This document shows, one piece after another, positions 1-8,206 of a stretch of DNA of 64,000 bases (positions are counted from its first letter, which is position 1; each line of letters begins with the position of its first letter). This DNA is from Pseudomonas denitrificans (nom. rej.). Lineage in GTDB: Bacteria; Pseudomonadota; Gammaproteobacteria; Pseudomonadales; Pseudomonadaceae. The notes beneath the pieces were generated by a model. The model saw only the letters and a program-made list of their open reading frames with translations. It did not search any database and was not told the DNA's origin. Made by a program: the position numbers and the translations under genes. Location: positions 930,001 through 994,000 of the forward strand of contig NZ_CP043626.1 of NCBI RefSeq assembly GCF_008807415.1, given 5' to 3'.

Positions 1-291
1 ATGCAGGATTCTCCAGGGCACGACGACGGCGGAAAGTGCTGCACGGGATGAGCAGCTTGCGCGCGTCGATGACATGGAGCGCAAGGCTAGGGAGCCGAGG
101 GAATGAGCTCTATCGGAAAATTCCTGCACGTAGCGGCGATAATTACGAAGTCTCTCGTGGCCAACTTCGGCGGCTGATGCATGACTGGTGCGTTCCCGCC
201 AAGAGCGAAGCACTGGCCTGTGATCTGATGCAGACGGTCTGTCCGCCGCGTCGCAAAGGAACAGCATGATGGTTAACCAAGGGCTGGTGGA
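1..291. other. Left edge, no confident gene
   Basis: A short open frame from base 1 to the stop at 49-51 could be the 3' end of a gene beginning outside the window, but it is too short to identify. A 77-codon open frame at 36-269 on the plus strand has no recognisable domain, an unusual Arg/Ser-rich composition and no good ribosome binding site, so I do not call it a gene. Confidence 0.3.
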
Positions 292-849
292 ATGAAGTCA
301 GACTTGTCGATGCTCCTGTGGGGCGCACCGCTGGTGATGCTGCTCGGTGGCTACCTGCTGATTCGCTGCATCGGCGGCCTGCGCCGGGTGATCGCGCCCG
401 ACGTCTGCTACCGCTGGGCCGATCCCGCCCGCGCAGAAGTGGTCGCGCTGCCGCAACCGGGGCGCTACGTGGTCAACATCGTCTTCCCGCCCTTCACCGT
501 CGTCACCGGTACCGCGCACTTCAACGCCGATTTCGCCATCACCGCCTGCGCCAGCGGCAATCCCGTACCCTACGAGGCGTACAGCCGCTTCAACGTCTTC
601 ACCGTGCGCCGCAGCGACATGGGCGGCAACTCCAGCAATCCCCTGGGCGAATTCCACTGCAACGAACCCGGCGACTACCGGATCACCTGCCTGACCCCGC
701 ACCACATCCGCCCCGGCTTCCTGCTGGAAGTGACGCCCTACGTCTCGCCGGGCGGCGTCGTCCCGCTGATCCTCGGCACGCTGCTCGCGTCCTTCATGAC
801 CATCGGCGGGCTGATAACGACCCTCCTCAAGCTGGGCGGGAAGCTCTGA
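292..849 (+). CDS. Small two-helix membrane protein of unknown function
   Basis: The product is 185 aa and I do not recognise its family. A hydrophobic segment at about residues 8-28 and another at about 157-180 suggest that both ends sit in the inner membrane, with a 120-residue loop between them. The loop is rich in beta-forming residues and holds a few cysteines, so it may fold outside the cytoplasm. Codon use is that of a normal high-GC chromosomal gene. It stands alone, with a degenerate REP just after its stop and the toxin-antitoxin pair 145 bases downstream. Function cannot be inferred. Confidence 0.65.
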   Translation: MKSDLSMLLWGAPLVMLLGGYLLIRCIGGLRRVIAPDVCYRWADPARAEVVALPQPGRYVVNIVFPPFTVVTGTAHFNADFAITACASGNPVPYEAYSRFNVFTVRRSDMGGNSSNPLGEFHCNEPGDYRITCLTPHHIRPGFLLEVTPYVSPGGVVPLILGTLLASFMTIGGLITTLLKLGGKL

Positions 850-864
850 CGGGGCCCTCTTGGC

Positions 865-907
865 GAGCGGGCCATGCCCGCGATCGCGCGCATGGCGCGC
901 TCCTACA
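865..907. repeat. REP-like repeat, family A, degenerate
   Basis: Imperfect inverted repeat containing GAGCGGGCCATGCCCGCGAT and ending in GCGCTCCTACAG. The same sequence type recurs at 1654, 34411 and 40522. Confidence 0.6.
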
Positions 908-933
908 GGTGATTCGGCGGACGTCGATGTATT

Positions 934-953
934 TTAGCTAACATCTTAGCTAA
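934..953. promoter_or_regulatory. Probable antitoxin operator: two TTAGCTAA palindromes
   Basis: The self-complementary octamer TTAGCTAA occurs at 934-941 and again at 946-953, twelve bases apart, starting 60 bases upstream of the antitoxin start. Paired short palindromes directly before a Phd/YefM gene are typical operators for autorepression by the antitoxin or the toxin-antitoxin complex. The site is AT-rich and could overlap the promoter. Its role is inferred from position and symmetry. Confidence 0.6.
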
Positions 954-993
954 GCTGGACTCGTCGCCAACCTGTCCCCGGAGGGGCGCAGCC

Positions 994-1245
994 ATGCAAG
1001 CACCTGACGTCCACAACATCCATGACGCAAAATCCAACCTGTCCAAGCTTGTCGATCAGGCGGCGAAAGGGGAGGTGGTGATCATTGGCAAGGCAGGCAA
1101 GCCCGTCGCCAAGCTGGTATCGCTGACCTATGGAGAGGGGCAGCGCAAACCCTTCATCGGTAGCCTGAAAGGACGTCTGTCCGACGAGTTCGATGCTCTG
1201 GATGACGAAATTGCCCAGCTTTATCTCGAGGAGCCATCCGATTGA
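994..1245 (+). CDS. Type II antitoxin, Phd/YefM family
   Basis: The 83-aa protein has the Phd/YefM N-terminal DNA-binding fold signature (an N-terminal DAKSNLSKLVDQ helix followed by GEVVIIGKAGKPVAKLV) and an acidic C-terminal tail that would wrap the toxin. It should neutralise the PIN toxin encoded next to it and repress the operon through the TTAGCTAA pair just upstream. Its stop overlaps the TTG start of the toxin gene by three bases (1243-1245), which implies translational coupling. Length is normal for the family. Confidence 0.9.
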   Translation: MQAPDVHNIHDAKSNLSKLVDQAAKGEVVIIGKAGKPVAKLVSLTYGEGQRKPFIGSLKGRLSDEFDALDDEIAQLYLEEPSD

Positions 1246-1649
1246 TATTGTTGGATACCCACATCCTGATCTGGGCCGCCACGGATGACCCACGGCTGAC
1301 TCCCAAAGCCCGCCAGATGATCGAGAGTGCGCTGGACAATGGCCAGCCTGTGCATTTCAGCGCCATCAGCCTGGCGGAAGTCGCCATCAAGGCCAGCCTT
1401 GCGAAAAAGTCGCTGGGCGTGGAGCCCGATGATCTGCGCCGAGCGTCCCTTGAGGGTGGTCTGCGCGAACTGCCCTTCGTCGGCGCTCATGCAGTTGCAC
1501 TGCGCGCGCTGCCGCTGCATGAGGACCACAAGGACCCGCACGACCGCATGCTGGTTGCCCAGGCACAGGTCGAGGGGCTGCAACTAGTGACGGCGGACGC
1601 CAAGCTGGAGCGTTACGGCTCTGCCGTTCTCTATCTGAAAAGCCGGTAA
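1242..1649 (+). CDS. Type II toxin, PIN-domain ribonuclease (VapC-like)
   Basis: This 135-aa PIN-domain protein is a predicted Mg-dependent RNase. The acidic active-site residues are visible: Asp5 in LLDTHIL, Glu46 in ISLAEVAIK, Asp98/Asp101 in the DPHDRMLVAQA motif and Asp119 in VTADA. It pairs with the Phd-type antitoxin just upstream. Translation appears to begin at TTG 1242, overlapping the antitoxin stop. The H-x-DPHDR-L-AQA block places it in the chromosomal VapC-like subgroup usually paired with Phd/YefM proteins. RNA target unknown. Confidence 0.88.
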   Translation: MILLDTHILIWAATDDPRLTPKARQMIESALDNGQPVHFSAISLAEVAIKASLAKKSLGVEPDDLRRASLEGGLRELPFVGAHAVALRALPLHEDHKDPHDRMLVAQAQVEGLQLVTADAKLERYGSAVLYLKSR

Positions 1650-1653
1650 GTAC

Positions 1654-1692
1654 CTGTAGGAGCGCGCCATGCCCGCGATCGCGCTCCTACAG
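1654..1692. repeat. REP palindrome, family A
   Basis: Inverted repeat: CTGTAGGAGCGCG at the left and CGCGCTCCTACAG at the right, around a central GCCATGCCCGCGAT. It lies just after the PIN toxin gene and may act as a transcript-end hairpin. Confidence 0.7.
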
Positions 1693-1722
1693 GGAGCTTC
1701 GCAGCTTCGGTCAGACGATGCC

Positions 1723-2229
1723 CTACGTCCGCAAGCGCTTCGCCCAACCGCGCCAGCCGCTGCGCCCGGCAATCGGCGAGCGCCCGCCGAGTACGCGCGG
1801 CAGGTCGCCGAAGCGCACCCACAGATCGTCCTGCCAATCCAGCACCCGCAGGCAGTGCCGGTCGAATTGCAGTCGCACATGGCGCGGGCCGCTGGCGTTG
1901 AACTGGCTGCGTACCTGCGGCACCACCGTGCCGCTGATCCAGCGCCGCAGCGCGCCATAGTCCGGCACGTTGAACGTCACCAGCGCCTGGTACACGGCGG
2001 ATTCGCTCAGCAGCACGTAATCGAGCTCCAGGCCGTCCTCGGTCAGCAGCCGCTCCTGGCGAATCTGGTCGTCCGCCATGCGCATGGCCAGGCGTTCTTC
2101 GTGCGTGTAACCCGTCACGCGGCAGAAGTCGGCGAGGATGAACCAGACCTGATCGTCGATCAGCAGCGCGCGCAGGGTGCGGCGATTACGGAGGAAAGGG
2201 AGTGGGATTGGCAGGGAAGAATCGTCCAT
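1723..2229 (-). CDS. Bro-N domain protein (phage antirepressor-like)
   Basis: The 168-aa protein resembles the N-terminal domain of BRO/antirepressor proteins: a TLRALLIDDQVWFILADFCR block near residue 18 is followed by a GYTHEERLAMR segment. A second, weaker copy of the same pattern (CLRVLDWQDDLWVRFGDLPR) occurs near residue 126, so the protein may hold two Bro-N-like units. Such proteins bind DNA and are usual in phages and phage-derived regions; stand-alone chromosomal copies are common in Pseudomonas. It lies between the toxin-antitoxin pair and the AT-rich insert. No other phage genes are nearby. Role unknown. Confidence 0.7.
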   Translation of the reverse strand: MDDSSLPIPLPFLRNRRTLRALLIDDQVWFILADFCRVTGYTHEERLAMRMADDQIRQERLLTEDGLELDYVLLSESAVYQALVTFNVPDYGALRRWISGTVVPQVRSQFNASGPRHVRLQFDRHCLRVLDWQDDLWVRFGDLPRVLGGRSPIAGRSGWRGWAKRLRT

Positions 2230-2317
2230 TTCAGTCGCATCTCTACTACGAGCAGACCACCTACGGACGATGTTGGATCAGCAGCCATACGAACCAACAC
2301 GCCGCGTTCCGGTGGAC

Positions 2318-2337
2318 GGCCCAAATGGTTGGGCCGC
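2318..2337. terminator. GC-rich stem-loop near the edge of the AT-rich insert
   Basis: CGGCCCAA and TTGGGCCG form an 8-bp stem around the loop ATGG. There is no clear T tract, so its action as a terminator is uncertain. It lies about 75 bases before the sharp fall in GC content that marks the insert. Confidence 0.35.
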
Positions 2338-2447
2338 CGATACAGATCGGCGATTGTCTCTAGGGTTTCGGGCTGCTAATCCCGGCCCTGCACTCAGCAA
2401 GGCCGGTAGATATTAAAAGTACGAATTTAGTTATTCAATGGCGGTGG

Positions 2448-3092
2448 CTACTCCGTAGCTAACTTGGATTGTGAGAAATTTCGAATTAATGTTCTGAAAT
2501 TTCTATAAGAGTCAAGGTTGTTTACTGGTCCTTCAGGATCTAAGTCATAAGTCAGGCGTGCACGCATGTCCTGAAAACGATTTTTAAATTTCCTAAGGCG
2601 CGCGCCTTCGGTCTCGCTAATGAGACATAGAGCTTCGAGAAGGACTTGCTTGGAGTTTGCAATTGTTTCTAGGTTTCGGTGTCTACTTAATGGTTCTATG
2701 TTCCCGCGAAATGATTGATTTCCCGCTACTCTCTTTAATGCTTGAGTGTCTGCAAGAAGCCATGTTTCTAACATTGTGACAGGAATTACAGGTATTACCT
2801 TGTCTGCTGATATTATGTTTTGTGCCGAATCTAGTATCTCTCTTTCTCTTGCAATTAATCCCGCGCCATCTGCATCTCGATGTACGAAGAAAACGTCGGC
2901 ACTCGGGTAGTTTCTTGCAAGAGTTACGAGCTTGTCTCTCACAGAGTTTCCTATGGGAGGCTCAAAAAGTCGAAGATCGGGGGCTTCGCCACTCACTTCA
3001 GAGAAACCTTCGTTTATGAGTATGGTTTCTATGTGGTCTACTAGGCGAAGATCTGACGTTCCTTCGCCGGTTAGTATGAAATTTATTTTCAT
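2448..3092 (-). CDS. TOPRIM-like (DUF4276-type) protein, effector partner of the ATPase
   Basis: The 214-aa protein starts with a beta strand and a GEGTSD turn (residues 9-14, Glu10), and has HRDADG at 71-76 (Asp73, Asp75) and ETW at 109-111. A single early Glu followed by DxD is the TOPRIM metal-site pattern seen in DUF4276/RloB-type proteins and in the nuclease half of OLD. The gene begins 17 bases after the ATPase stop, with AGGAAG before its ATG, so the two form an operon. Base composition is far more AT-rich than elsewhere in the window. I infer a nuclease-type effector held or armed by the ATPase, by analogy with split OLD-like systems such as PARIS or AbiL. Family assignment is tentative. 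Confidence 0.6.
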   Translation of the reverse strand: MKINFILTGEGTSDLRLVDHIETILINEGFSEVSGEAPDLRLFEPPIGNSVRDKLVTLARNYPSADVFFVHRDADGAGLIAREREILDSAQNIISADKVIPVIPVTMLETWLLADTQALKRVAGNQSFRGNIEPLSRHRNLETIANSKQVLLEALCLISETEGARLRKFKNRFQDMRARLTYDLDPEGPVNNLDSYRNFRTLIRNFSQSKLATE

Positions 3093-3109
3093 GATGCACT
3101 TCCTAGTGC

Positions 3110-4492
3110 TTACTCTTCGAAGGCAAGGGATATCTGACTGTCAGGTGGGAGATTCAAGTAAGAGATTATTGAGCCTTTCTCAATGCACTCATCGCCAGCC
3201 TTGCTTCTCCAACTGCCCTTCAGGCTCTTGCAACGTATAGTCGAGGCGGGTTTTCCGTCCAGACCTCGAACCTTAACTACATCTGCATAAATTAGATCGT
3301 CGGGCACTTCGAGTTTCACGAGGACTGGGGAGTGGGTGGCAATTAGAATCTGGCGCATTGGGTTATCCTCGCCAGTTGCTTCTGTAGGATCGACTGCAAG
3401 CTCTTTGAGTAAAGAAAGCATTGCTTGCATTTTGGCCGGGTGAATACCGTTTTCCGGCTCCTCGAAGCAGAGCAGTCCCTTGAAGTCTGGATCCTCTGCA
3501 ATTATGCAAAGCGATAAAAACCGTAACGTTCCATCCGAGAGTGCTCGTGCTGGTAGAAATGCTCCTGAACGTTCTTTTACTTCAACAGTTAGAAGCTGTC
3601 TTACCTGGTCAACATCTACTCTTACGTCCGAGGTAGGGATGATGGCTGAGAGTCGGCTTGCTACTCGAGAGTATACATTTTCATCTCTGCGGTATAGTCG
3701 GTGAAGTGTTGCAGCGAGCTTTCCTCCATCGGCGCCAACAGTTCCGTCCTCATGCATTTTGTTTGAACGTCGCATAGCGCTAGGCTCTAATGAGAGGAAA
3801 CGCCATGATTGCATTTCTCTGCGTGCAGCAAGAATCGTTGGCCAGACTGCGCTATTGGTGTTTGCAATAACTGTCTTGGGAATATGGCGTGCAGGGATTT
3901 TTTGAGGTTGACCGCTGCTACCTCCGTCTTGGTGGAGATGGATTTCAATAACACCATCATCCATTACTTGCGTCGAGATGAAGCCTGCGCCTTTACGTTT
4001 GTTAATTACGACTTGGTCGCGAAACTGGGAGGCGCTAAGAGGGAAGTTTATTAGGTTGGCCGCATCGCCTTTGTTGATGTGATTAAGCGTTTCGCGGGCG
4101 AGGTACAATCCTAATGATCCCTCTTTTTCTTCGTTGGGGTCGCGAGCGATTTCGATCTCGTACCTCAAAAATGTGGACTTTGCTTGAGCTTTTCGGCCGA
4201 AGTCATCGACTATGTCTAAGGGGACAATCATCTCGACGGCGAGGCTTATACGATCAGCCCTGTAGTCACCGTTTGTCCAGAAGATATCTAAAGGATCGGT
4301 GGACTCTGAGTCGCGTACTGCCAAGGCTGCTTCGACAATGCTCTTGTCGCTTAGGAGTGATAGGAATTTTATTGCGTCAAATATATTGGATTTCCCAACT
4401 CCGTTCAGGCCGGCTATGCAATTGAATGGGCCTAGAGACATTGAGAAATCTAGAAGATTTTTAAATCCATTTGCTTCAATCTTTGTGAGCAT
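3110..4492 (-). CDS. OLD/RecF-like AAA ATPase, probable anti-phage system sensor
   Basis: The 460-aa ATPase belongs to the AAA_21/OLD-like ABC-type group. Walker A GLNGVGKS is at 28-35, the LSDGT signature at 318-322, Walker B LLCFEE at 340-345 followed by PENGIHP, and the switch histidine in ATHSP at 385-389. The middle section (about 80-260) is a variable insertion, as is usual in these proteins. It has no nuclease domain of its own; the TOPRIM-like partner is encoded 17 bases downstream. The gene is AT-rich with rare codons for this genome, a sign of horizontal transfer. This split ATPase plus TOPRIM layout is that of known anti-phage systems, but I cannot match it to a named one. Confidence 0.72.
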   Translation of the reverse strand: MLTKIEANGFKNLLDFSMSLGPFNCIAGLNGVGKSNIFDAIKFLSLLSDKSIVEAALAVRDSESTDPLDIFWTNGDYRADRISLAVEMIVPLDIVDDFGRKAQAKSTFLRYEIEIARDPNEEKEGSLGLYLARETLNHINKGDAANLINFPLSASQFRDQVVINKRKGAGFISTQVMDDGVIEIHLHQDGGSSGQPQKIPARHIPKTVIANTNSAVWPTILAARREMQSWRFLSLEPSAMRRSNKMHEDGTVGADGGKLAATLHRLYRRDENVYSRVASRLSAIIPTSDVRVDVDQVRQLLTVEVKERSGAFLPARALSDGTLRFLSLCIIAEDPDFKGLLCFEEPENGIHPAKMQAMLSLLKELAVDPTEATGEDNPMRQILIATHSPVLVKLEVPDDLIYADVVKVRGLDGKPASTIRCKSLKGSWRSKAGDECIEKGSIISYLNLPPDSQISLAFEE

Positions 4493-4603
4493 GTGTTCTC
4501 CGTGCTATCCCATTCTTGCTTGGCAAGCCGTTACACCGTATCTAGGCGCTCAGAACAGACCTTGCCATAGACAGAGTGTATCAAACCAGTGCGGTATTTA
4601 GGC

Positions 4604-5758
4604 TCACTCCCCACCCACCCCATTCCTCTCATGCCGATAAACACTCACCGCCTCATAAACCGCCTTCCTTAGCCGGTTGATGCCGCCAATCGGGCGGTGT
4701 TCGGGGAGGGCGTGCCAGGGGTTGTAGGAGAGGTTGTCGCAGGCGAGGTTCTGTTCGCGGCTGTCGAAGTCCTGGGGCGGGATGCTGACGGTGGCGACGG
4801 TCTGGAAGGGGGAGTCCTTCTCGCTCCATTCGACGCTGACGTCTTCGATGGGCATGTACTTGCTCGGGTCCTGTTTCTGCACTTGCAGGGCGAAGCAGGC
4901 GGGGACGCGGTCGACCGAGAGTTGCTGGTACATCGCAGTGCGCAGGAAGTTGGGAAGCTTCTCGTTGAGCTTGGGTAGCTGGTAGGCCGGGCAGCCTTCG
5001 CTCAGCGGGATGACGCGGTATTTGATGTTGTTGGCTTCGCCGAGCTTGTAGGGGGCGATGCCGTTGTAGCCGGCCTGCAGGGGGCTGTCCGGGGCGGGGG
5101 CGAGGGTCTGCAGGGCGATGACCAGGTGGCGGATTTCCCAGGTGCTGGGCTTCCAGCTGGGGAAGAAGGCGGCGACCTTCTGGCCGCTGGCTTGCGCGGC
5201 GAAGTTCTGCCGGTACTCGGCGACGTCGCGGACGAAGAACACCGGGTGGTTGAACATGACGAAGTCCTGTTCGGTGTCGTGGCCCTTGCCGGGCATCAGC
5301 TTGGCGCCGGGCACGTCGAGCAGCTTGATGGCCATGCCGCGGGCGTCGCGGGCGCTGTCGAACTGCGGGTAGGCGTTGCCGTTGGAGAAACGGACCATGG
5401 CCGCCCATTTGTGCCCCGGTTCGGCGAACACGCCCTGGCGCAGGCCGGGGGCGAGGTCGCTGGCGACCGTGACTTCGGCCTTCACGCAGCCGTGTGCCTT
5501 GGCGTGGGCGTCGCGCAGGACGCGGGTGTTGTCGCGGTGCTGTTCGACGATGCGCACGGCGTCTTCGATGATGGCCTGGGTGAGCTGGGCTTCGCCCGGC
5601 GGGATTTCTTCCTGGGCGGAGACGGGGCCGGAGAATTTCCACGCATAGTAGAGGCTGCCGATGCCCCAGCCGAGCAGGCCGATGGTGGCGACGGCGAGCA
5701 GCAGACGGCCGAGCCATTTGCCGAGGAAGAGCCAGATTCGGGTGAGCAGGGAGCGCAT
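4604..5758 (-). CDS. Membrane-anchored catalase-family haem protein
   Basis: The 384-aa protein has an N-terminal membrane anchor (about residues 15-38) and then a catalase-fold domain. Recognisable catalase-family blocks are DAHAKAHGCVKAEVTV (distal His region), MVRFSNGNAYPQFD, DARGMAIKLLDV and QDFVMFNHPVFFVRD. It is shorter than true catalases, as in SrpA-like or plant-peroxygenase-like catalase relatives, so catalase activity should not be assumed; peroxidase or peroxygenase chemistry is as likely. The domain would face the periplasm. The next gene on the same strand encodes a RoxA-like di-haem cytochrome, and the pair probably work together. Confidence 0.8.
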   Translation of the reverse strand: MRSLLTRIWLFLGKWLGRLLLAVATIGLLGWGIGSLYYAWKFSGPVSAQEEIPPGEAQLTQAIIEDAVRIVEQHRDNTRVLRDAHAKAHGCVKAEVTVASDLAPGLRQGVFAEPGHKWAAMVRFSNGNAYPQFDSARDARGMAIKLLDVPGAKLMPGKGHDTEQDFVMFNHPVFFVRDVAEYRQNFAAQASGQKVAAFFPSWKPSTWEIRHLVIALQTLAPAPDSPLQAGYNGIAPYKLGEANNIKYRVIPLSEGCPAYQLPKLNEKLPNFLRTAMYQQLSVDRVPACFALQVQKQDPSKYMPIEDVSVEWSEKDSPFQTVATVSIPPQDFDSREQNLACDNLSYNPWHALPEHRPIGGINRLRKAVYEAVSVYRHERNGVGGE

Positions 5759-5805
5759 GGCACGGGGTCCTTTGGTGTTCTTTTTATGGAGGGGATTCCA
5801 GGAGC

Positions 5806-6011
5806 TTCCCTCTCCCTGACCCTCTCTCTCGGGAGAGGAGACTGCTTGGCGGATCGGTGTTGCGGGAGGGGAATGGTGCTGGGCGTTTCCCTCTCCCTAG
5901 CCCTCTCCCTGAAGGGAGAGGGAACTGGTTCGGCGACTCGGTGGGACTTCAGAGTGGGGGCTGGCCCTCACCCCAGCCCTGGCTACGCGCCCCGCTCCGG
6001 AGGGAGAGGGG
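5806..6011. repeat. Three CTCTCCC-type inverted repeats (family D)
   Basis: Three imperfect hairpins stand in a row: CCCTCTCCCTGACCCTCTCT with CGGGAGAGGAG, then CCCTCTCCCT with AGGGAGAGGG around 5887-5925, then CCCTCACCCCAGCCCTGG with GGAGGGAGAGGG ending near 6011. The family recurs at 14737, 29918, 60208 and 60326. With the REP pair at 6054-6133 these fill the 387-base gap between the catalase-family gene and the cytochrome gene; I see no gene there. Confidence 0.7.
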
Positions 6012-6053
6012 GCGGATCGATGTTTCGGTGGCGGCTGGGAGTTGCCCTTCACA

Positions 6054-6133
6054 TGTAGGAGCGAGCTTGCTCGCGAACCCGGCCAACGCCGGAGCTGCCG
6101 GGGAATCTGTTCGCGAGCACGCTCGGTCCTACG
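6054..6133. repeat. REP doublet (REPIN-like), family A
   Basis: Two REP units face each other: TGTAGGAGCGAGCTTGCTCG at the left and GTTCGCGAGCACGCTCGGTC followed by CTACG at the right. It sits just past the stop of the cytochrome gene. Confidence 0.75.
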
Positions 6134-6145
6134 AAAAGCGTGTCG

Positions 6146-8053
6146 TCACTCGCACTTCGGCCCCGGCGTCCACGGCGGGGTGGGGACGTTCGGGTCGAGC
6201 TTGCTTTCGTATTCGGGGTTGCCCAGCACCTTCAGGTATTCCACCAGTGCCCAGCGTTCTTCCGGCGACAGGGCGCGGCCGATGGCGCCGTCCTTGCGGC
6301 AGCCGTCGCGGAATTCGTGGCCGCCGTTGCTGTTGCCGGTGACGCTGGTCTTGTAGAGGAAGCCGCCGGGGAAGCGCTCGGTGCGGTAGCCGGCGTATTT
6401 CGGGTCGTACTCGAAGCTACCGACCCAGAACTGGCTGTCGCGCTCGGCCACCGGGGAGAGCATCTGGAACAGGTTGGGCACCGAGCCGTTGTGCAGGAAG
6501 GGCGGGGTGGCCCAGATGCCGTCCAGCGGGCGGGCCTTGTAGGCGCGCAGTTCGCGGACGCCGATGGGCAGGCCGTAGCCGTTCATTTCCTGCTGCTGCA
6601 GCGGGCTGATGTGGGCGTCGCGGTAGGCGCGCTGCTCGACGAAGGCGGTGACGTAGGCCAGGCCCTTGGCGGCGGAGATCTTCGACAGGTCCAGCGGCGC
6701 GTCGGATTTGGGCACGAGGACCACGTTCATGTTCTGCAGCTCATCGAGCTTGAGCTTCAGCGGGCGCACGTCGAAGGTGTGGTCGGCAATGTTGTCGGCG
6801 GTGGTCGGGTCGGTGCCGATCTCGCTGGTGGGCACCATCTTCATGCGCCACTCGGGCACGCGCGCCGGGGCGATGTAGTCCTTGGCGCCGGGCTCCTTGA
6901 CGTGCGGGCCGTGGCAGTAGACGCAGTTGGCCTGGAACAGGGCGCGGCCCTGGGAGGCCTTCTTCAGGTCGATCTCGCCGAAGACGTCCTTCGGCCAGGC
7001 CGGCGGCTTGAGCTGTTTGAGGGTCTCTTCCAGGGTGTAGAGGTCGCGCAGGCGCACGCTGGAGGCGTAGCGCTCATCGCCCATCACCGGTTTGCCGTCG
7101 CTCTCGAACATGCGCAGGGTGGCGCCGACGCCGAGGGCTTCGCCGATGTTGCGTGCCATGGGCTGCATGGCCGAGCCGTTCCACTGCACCCAGTCGAATT
7201 TCCAGATGTCCCACACCTGCGGGTAGTTCACCGGGGCGTTGGCGACGCGGTAGTTGGAGGCGTCGATGCCGTCGCCGAACACGCTGTTGGCGATGCGGCC
7301 GAAGGCGTCGGCGCGGCCGGGGCCTTCCAGGGTTGGGTAGAGGCCGCGGTGGGTGTCGTTCCAGGCGGTGGAGACGAGGGTGCCAAGCACGTTGCGCACG
7401 TCGCGCTTGAGTGCGGCCTTGCCCTTGGGATAGCGGTCGCCCAGCACGCCCTTGGCGAAGCGGTCGAACTTCCACGGCACGTAGTAGGTGGAGGCAAGGC
7501 TGGCGCCCAGCGCCTGGCCGAACGCGCCGCCGCGCAGGGTAGGCACGGTGGAGGCGATGGAGTGCATGGCGGCGCCGCCGTCGATGCGCACGGCGGTGCC
7601 TTTGTAGCGCAGCTCGCCGGTGTGGCAGGCGGAGCAGGTGATGTCGAGGTACCAGGCGCCGGACTCGCCGTCCTGGTGGCGGGCGAAGCCGACCGGCAGG
7701 TTGCCGGGGTTCCTGGAGGTGGCCGCCAGGGTGTCGTCGGCGTCGCGGCCGATCTGTTCGGGCTCGATGAGGAAGCCGAAGCGCGCGAGGTTTTCGGGGC
7801 TGGCGAACTTGTCCCTGGAGAAGGGCTGCTCGAGGTGGGTGAACCAGTCGTAGCGCAGGCCTTTCACCTGGGTGCCCTGGGGCGTGTAGTAGTAGGTTTC
7901 GCGGTCTGCCGGGCTCCACTGGTCGAGGTGGATCATCTTCTCCGGCCTGGAATACTCGGGGAGATTGGGATGCGCGGTGTACCAGGCGATGACGCCCCCG
8001 ATGAGCAAAAGCAGCAGCAGGACTGCAAGTAGGACGCGGCCGATAATGCGCAT
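6146..8053 (-). CDS. RoxA-like di-haem cytochrome c (peroxidase/oxygenase family)
   Basis: The start is ATG 8053, which has AAGGAAG in front and gives 635 aa; an in-frame extension to 8209 lacks a signal sequence. Residues 5-25 form a membrane anchor or uncleaved signal. Two c-type haem motifs, CSACH at 140-144 and CVYCH at 377-381, place it in the di-haem cytochrome c peroxidase/MauG superfamily. The large size and the inter-haem region recall RoxA/RoxB rubber oxygenases. The substrate could be peroxide, an unsaturated polymer or another organic compound. It is followed on the same strand by the catalase-family gene, suggesting a joint periplasmic oxidative pathway. Confidence 0.8.
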   Translation of the reverse strand: MRIIGRVLLAVLLLLLLIGGVIAWYTAHPNLPEYSRPEKMIHLDQWSPADRETYYYTPQGTQVKGLRYDWFTHLEQPFSRDKFASPENLARFGFLIEPEQIGRDADDTLAATSRNPGNLPVGFARHQDGESGAWYLDITCSACHTGELRYKGTAVRIDGGAAMHSIASTVPTLRGGAFGQALGASLASTYYVPWKFDRFAKGVLGDRYPKGKAALKRDVRNVLGTLVSTAWNDTHRGLYPTLEGPGRADAFGRIANSVFGDGIDASNYRVANAPVNYPQVWDIWKFDWVQWNGSAMQPMARNIGEALGVGATLRMFESDGKPVMGDERYASSVRLRDLYTLEETLKQLKPPAWPKDVFGEIDLKKASQGRALFQANCVYCHGPHVKEPGAKDYIAPARVPEWRMKMVPTSEIGTDPTTADNIADHTFDVRPLKLKLDELQNMNVVLVPKSDAPLDLSKISAAKGLAYVTAFVEQRAYRDAHISPLQQQEMNGYGLPIGVRELRAYKARPLDGIWATPPFLHNGSVPNLFQMLSPVAERDSQFWVGSFEYDPKYAGYRTERFPGGFLYKTSVTGNSNGGHEFRDGCRKDGAIGRALSPEERWALVEYLKVLGNPEYESKLDPNVPTPPWTPGPKCE

Positions 8054-8206
8054 CGAAACTTCCTTGTTATGTGTGCGAAAAAGAATCGGACGTTTATGCC
8101 AAGTACGCGGCGGCTTGGCAAGGTGATGCCGTACGGAATTCAGGGTTTTTATGGCGGGATACGGGGCTGGGGTGGCGTGTTTCTGGCTTTGTTCGAAGAG
8201 CGACAG

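Noticed and set aside
36..269. A 77-codon plus-strand open frame near the left edge
   Set aside because: No domain, poor ribosome binding site and composition unlike neighbouring genes.
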